Part shown: in pieces, positions 15,459 to 17,311 of the stretch
Numbering within the stretch: the stretch's first letter is position 1
Layout: each line of letters starts with the position of its first letter
Assembly (NCBI GenBank): GCA_041749815.1
Contig: JBGTAR010000069.1
Location: 1 to 17,311, forward strand
Source of the DNA: JAJTZA01 sp041749815
GTDB lineage: Bacteria; Verrucomicrobiota; Verrucomicrobiia; Chthoniobacterales; Terrimicrobiaceae
Direction of reading: 5' to 3'
Length of the DNA stretch: 17,311 nucleotides
Translations under genes and position numbers: made by a program
Notes under the pieces: generated by a model
Databases searched by the model: none
Seen by the model: the letters and a program-made list of their open reading frames with translations, nothing else
What the model was told of the DNA's origin: nothing

Positions 15459-16577
15459 TTATTTAAGATCCCCCGTGGAGTCGGTGGAAGTGAATTGAAA
15501 CGCGGGTTTTTGCGGGCCCATGAAAACGGAGGTCGGGGATTTGCTATTGGCCGCCAGGGCGGCCTTGAGGTTGACGTGGCGGATGTTCATATCCCCGAAG
15601 GTGCGGTAGTAATACGTCAGGGTTTTAGTGTCTGCCACAGCGGCCCACGGGGTGAAGTCATCGTCCCCCTCCGCGGTTCCTGCCGGGGGTTTGGCGACGC
15701 CGACAGGGATATCGAAATTGTTGAGGAGGTGAAAAATGGCGGCGACAGCGGCGGGCGAATCCTTCTGCTGGGGAAGGGCCGCGCTGAAGAAGACCATCCG
15801 TACGAAGCGGGAGGGCGGGCTGTAATCGCCGGGAATGCCGACCATGCCTCCGCCCATCCCAAAGGGAGACAACTTGAGGCCGTTAATGTTCCTGTCCTCC
15901 GGATAATCGGGGGTCTGATTCAGATAGTTGTTCAGATTGGTGAGGTGATACGAAAACTCCGGCGCATTGGTCAAAACCCGGACAGGGTTCTCGGTGATCT
16001 GCAGTTTGCCGTCAACGGGTTCGATGACGAAGCACTTGCCGCTGGCGTCTTCAATTTTAAAATGTGCCCCGGGGACTTCTTTGAGGGCCGGGAGAACGAC
16101 GGGGAGGACAGCAATATTGTTGATCCTGGACAGGACATCCTCGACCGAGGAACAAGTCCCGAGGGCCCACGCCCCAAACTGCTGGGGACCGATCCCTTTG
16201 GCCTGATTCTCTGCGGTCGGTTCCTGGTATTTTGCATAACCGGGAAAATAAAATAGTCCCACGACGAGGCCCTTCTCATTCATGCCGTCCAGGATCAGGT
16301 CATCGACTCCGAAGCCATTGGCCCCGACAAAGGCATACTTGGAGGTAAACTTGAGGCCGTTGCCGGTTGGCGTCTGTCCCTGAAACTCACTTCCCGCCGG
16401 ATAAACAATAACCGACGACTCCGGAGGGGCACCGAACTCAAGCGTCCGGCCGACAGCGACACTGCCGTCCGCCGCAGTGAGACCAATCCCGGTGCAGGCA
16501 TGGGCATTCGAACCAAGAGCTGAAATGAAAGCCGCCGCGACGGCCGCCAGGAATGAGGAGGGGAGAATCCGTTTCAT
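15459..16577 (-). CDS. Exported choloylglycine hydrolase / penicillin V acylase family enzyme (Ntn hydrolase)
   Basis: 372 residues. A signal peptide (Lys2-Arg3, hydrophobic 9-21, 'SNAHA') would be cut just before Cys28, exposing it as the N-terminal nucleophile, as expected for this family. Key residues are in place: Cys28 ('HACTGIGL'), Arg44 in 'GRTLEF' 16 residues later (the Asp of bile salt hydrolases is Glu47 here, as in many Gram-negative members), Asn100 in 'DGMNEKGL', Asn204 in 'VLTNAPEF' and Arg257 in 'SPPSRFVR'. Spacings from Cys match the family. The family hydrolyses linear C-N amide bonds (conjugated bile salts, penicillin V, acyl-homoserine lactones); the substrate here cannot be read from sequence, and an environmental host makes AHL- or peptide-like amides as likely as bile salts. 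No close Shine-Dalgarno (GGAG ends 15 bases upstream). First gene of the pair with the BatD-like protein. Confidence 0.9.
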   Translation of the reverse strand: MKRILPSSFLAAVAAAFISALGSNAHACTGIGLTAADGSVAVGRTLEFGAPPESSVIVYPAGSEFQGQTPTGNGLKFTSKYAFVGANGFGVDDLILDGMNEKGLVVGLFYFPGYAKYQEPTAENQAKGIGPQQFGAWALGTCSSVEDVLSRINNIAVLPVVLPALKEVPGAHFKIEDASGKCFVIEPVDGKLQITENPVRVLTNAPEFSYHLTNLNNYLNQTPDYPEDRNINGLKLSPFGMGGGMVGIPGDYSPPSRFVRMVFFSAALPQQKDSPAAVAAIFHLLNNFDIPVGVAKPPAGTAEGDDDFTPWAAVADTKTLTYYYRTFGDMNIRHVNLKAALAANSKSPTSVFMGPQKPAFQFTSTDSTGDLK

Positions 16578-16893
16578 GAGACAAGAGATTTACTCCTCAT
16601 GCGGAGGCACTCCAAGAATAAACGAACAGCCGAAGGGGCCGGTCCCAGAGCTTAGAATTGGCAATTCTCGGGAGGGCGATATGCAGGGAGAAGGGGCCTA
16701 TTCTTTTACAGGGTCAGTCCCGCGTATTGACGCACAACATCAAGCCTCGGCCTACACCCAGAGCATCCTATCCATCGTCGGTATTTGTCGCTTCCTCACT
16801 GCAAGGCGAGTGAAGGCAGCGATTCCGCTTCGAGCATTGAACCGCAGCCTTTGACACCGGGTCCGATCATTTCCGAACATCTTCTCGTTTTCG
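16578..16893. other. Intergenic region between the ABC permease and the choloylglycine-hydrolase-family gene
   Basis: 316 bases with no supported gene. It should contain the promoter of the minus-strand pair, but no convincing -35/-10 pair was identified. It has a perfect inverted repeat at 16654-16668 (AGAATT, GGC, AATTCT), a possible operator or weak hairpin. An 8-codon minus-strand frame (16600 to 16574) ends in TGA overlapping the enzyme's ATG, possibly a leader. A G/C-rich motif at 16711-16733 looks like a dispersed-repeat fragment rather than gene sequence. Confidence 0.4.
16654..16668. repeat. Perfect 6-bp inverted repeat with 3-base loop
   Basis: AGAATT-GGC-AATTCT lies ~80-90 bases upstream of the choloylglycine-hydrolase-family start codon. 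Symmetric sites of this kind can be regulator operators; no regulator is identified, and there is no T-tract to make it a terminator. Confidence 0.35.

Positions 16894-17311
<418 letters not shown>

Noticed and set aside
15348..16256. 302-codon plus-strand frame opposite the choloylglycine-hydrolase-family gene
   Set aside because: Antisense shadow of an enzyme whose catalytic residues are all in place on the minus strand.

Overview
The window most likely comes from a member of the Verrucomicrobiota. The evidence is a PEP-CTERM surface protein plus a second, decayed PEP-CTERM tail, a protein matching the TIGR02597 family (as far as I recall, mostly from Verrucomicrobia), a DUF2723 membrane glycosyltransferase-like protein carrying TPRs, and a secreted protein ending in the 'DPDGD...NxLEYF' tail common in that phylum. 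Most gene starts lack a Shine-Dalgarno sequence. Nearly every intact product carries a signal peptide or membrane segments, so this is an envelope/secretome region. No rRNA, tRNA, CRISPR array or intact mobile element was seen.

Layout. (1) Positions 1-4660, plus strand: two closely spaced genes, a protein with LRV-like and ankyrin-like repeats followed by a secreted beta-propeller. (2) Positions 4661-5393: a graveyard with the last ~45 codons of a comM/yifB-type Mg-chelatase-like gene (plus) and, on the minus strand, a 55-codon in-frame merger of the front of a DUF4160 gene with the tail of a DUF2442 gene. (3) Positions 5394-9964, minus strand: a likely three-gene operon (TIGR02597-like protein, PEP-CTERM protein, large GH64/thaumatin-like glucanase candidate with a fibronectin type III domain). 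(4) Positions 9965-10195: divergent intergenic region. (5) Positions 10196-13093, plus strand: the DUF2723-TPR protein. (6) Positions 13090-13906: a second graveyard with a frameshifted PEP-CTERM tail and the C-terminal ~185 codons of an ArcD-type arginine/ornithine antiporter. (7) Positions 13988-16577, minus strand: a two-gene unit of an exported choloylglycine-hydrolase-family enzyme followed by a secreted BatD-like protein that is an internal duplication. (8) Positions 16894-17311, minus strand: the C-terminal end of a MacB-type ABC permease, running off the window.

How the parts may work together is inference. The minus-strand trio looks like a set of exported and surface proteins built around a polysaccharide-active or polysaccharide-binding protein. 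The choloylglycine-hydrolase-family enzyme and its duplicated BatD-like partner look like an envelope module of unknown substrate. The plus-strand pair at the left end look like repeat-scaffold partners of unknown role. At least four gene remnants in two short zones show that this locus has undergone repeated deletion and rearrangement between intact operons. I did not find a clearly new defence or mobile system. The most unusual items are the DUF4160/DUF2442 merged remnant, the duplicated BatD-like protein paired with an Ntn hydrolase, and the GH64-like/PEP-CTERM/TIGR02597 operon.
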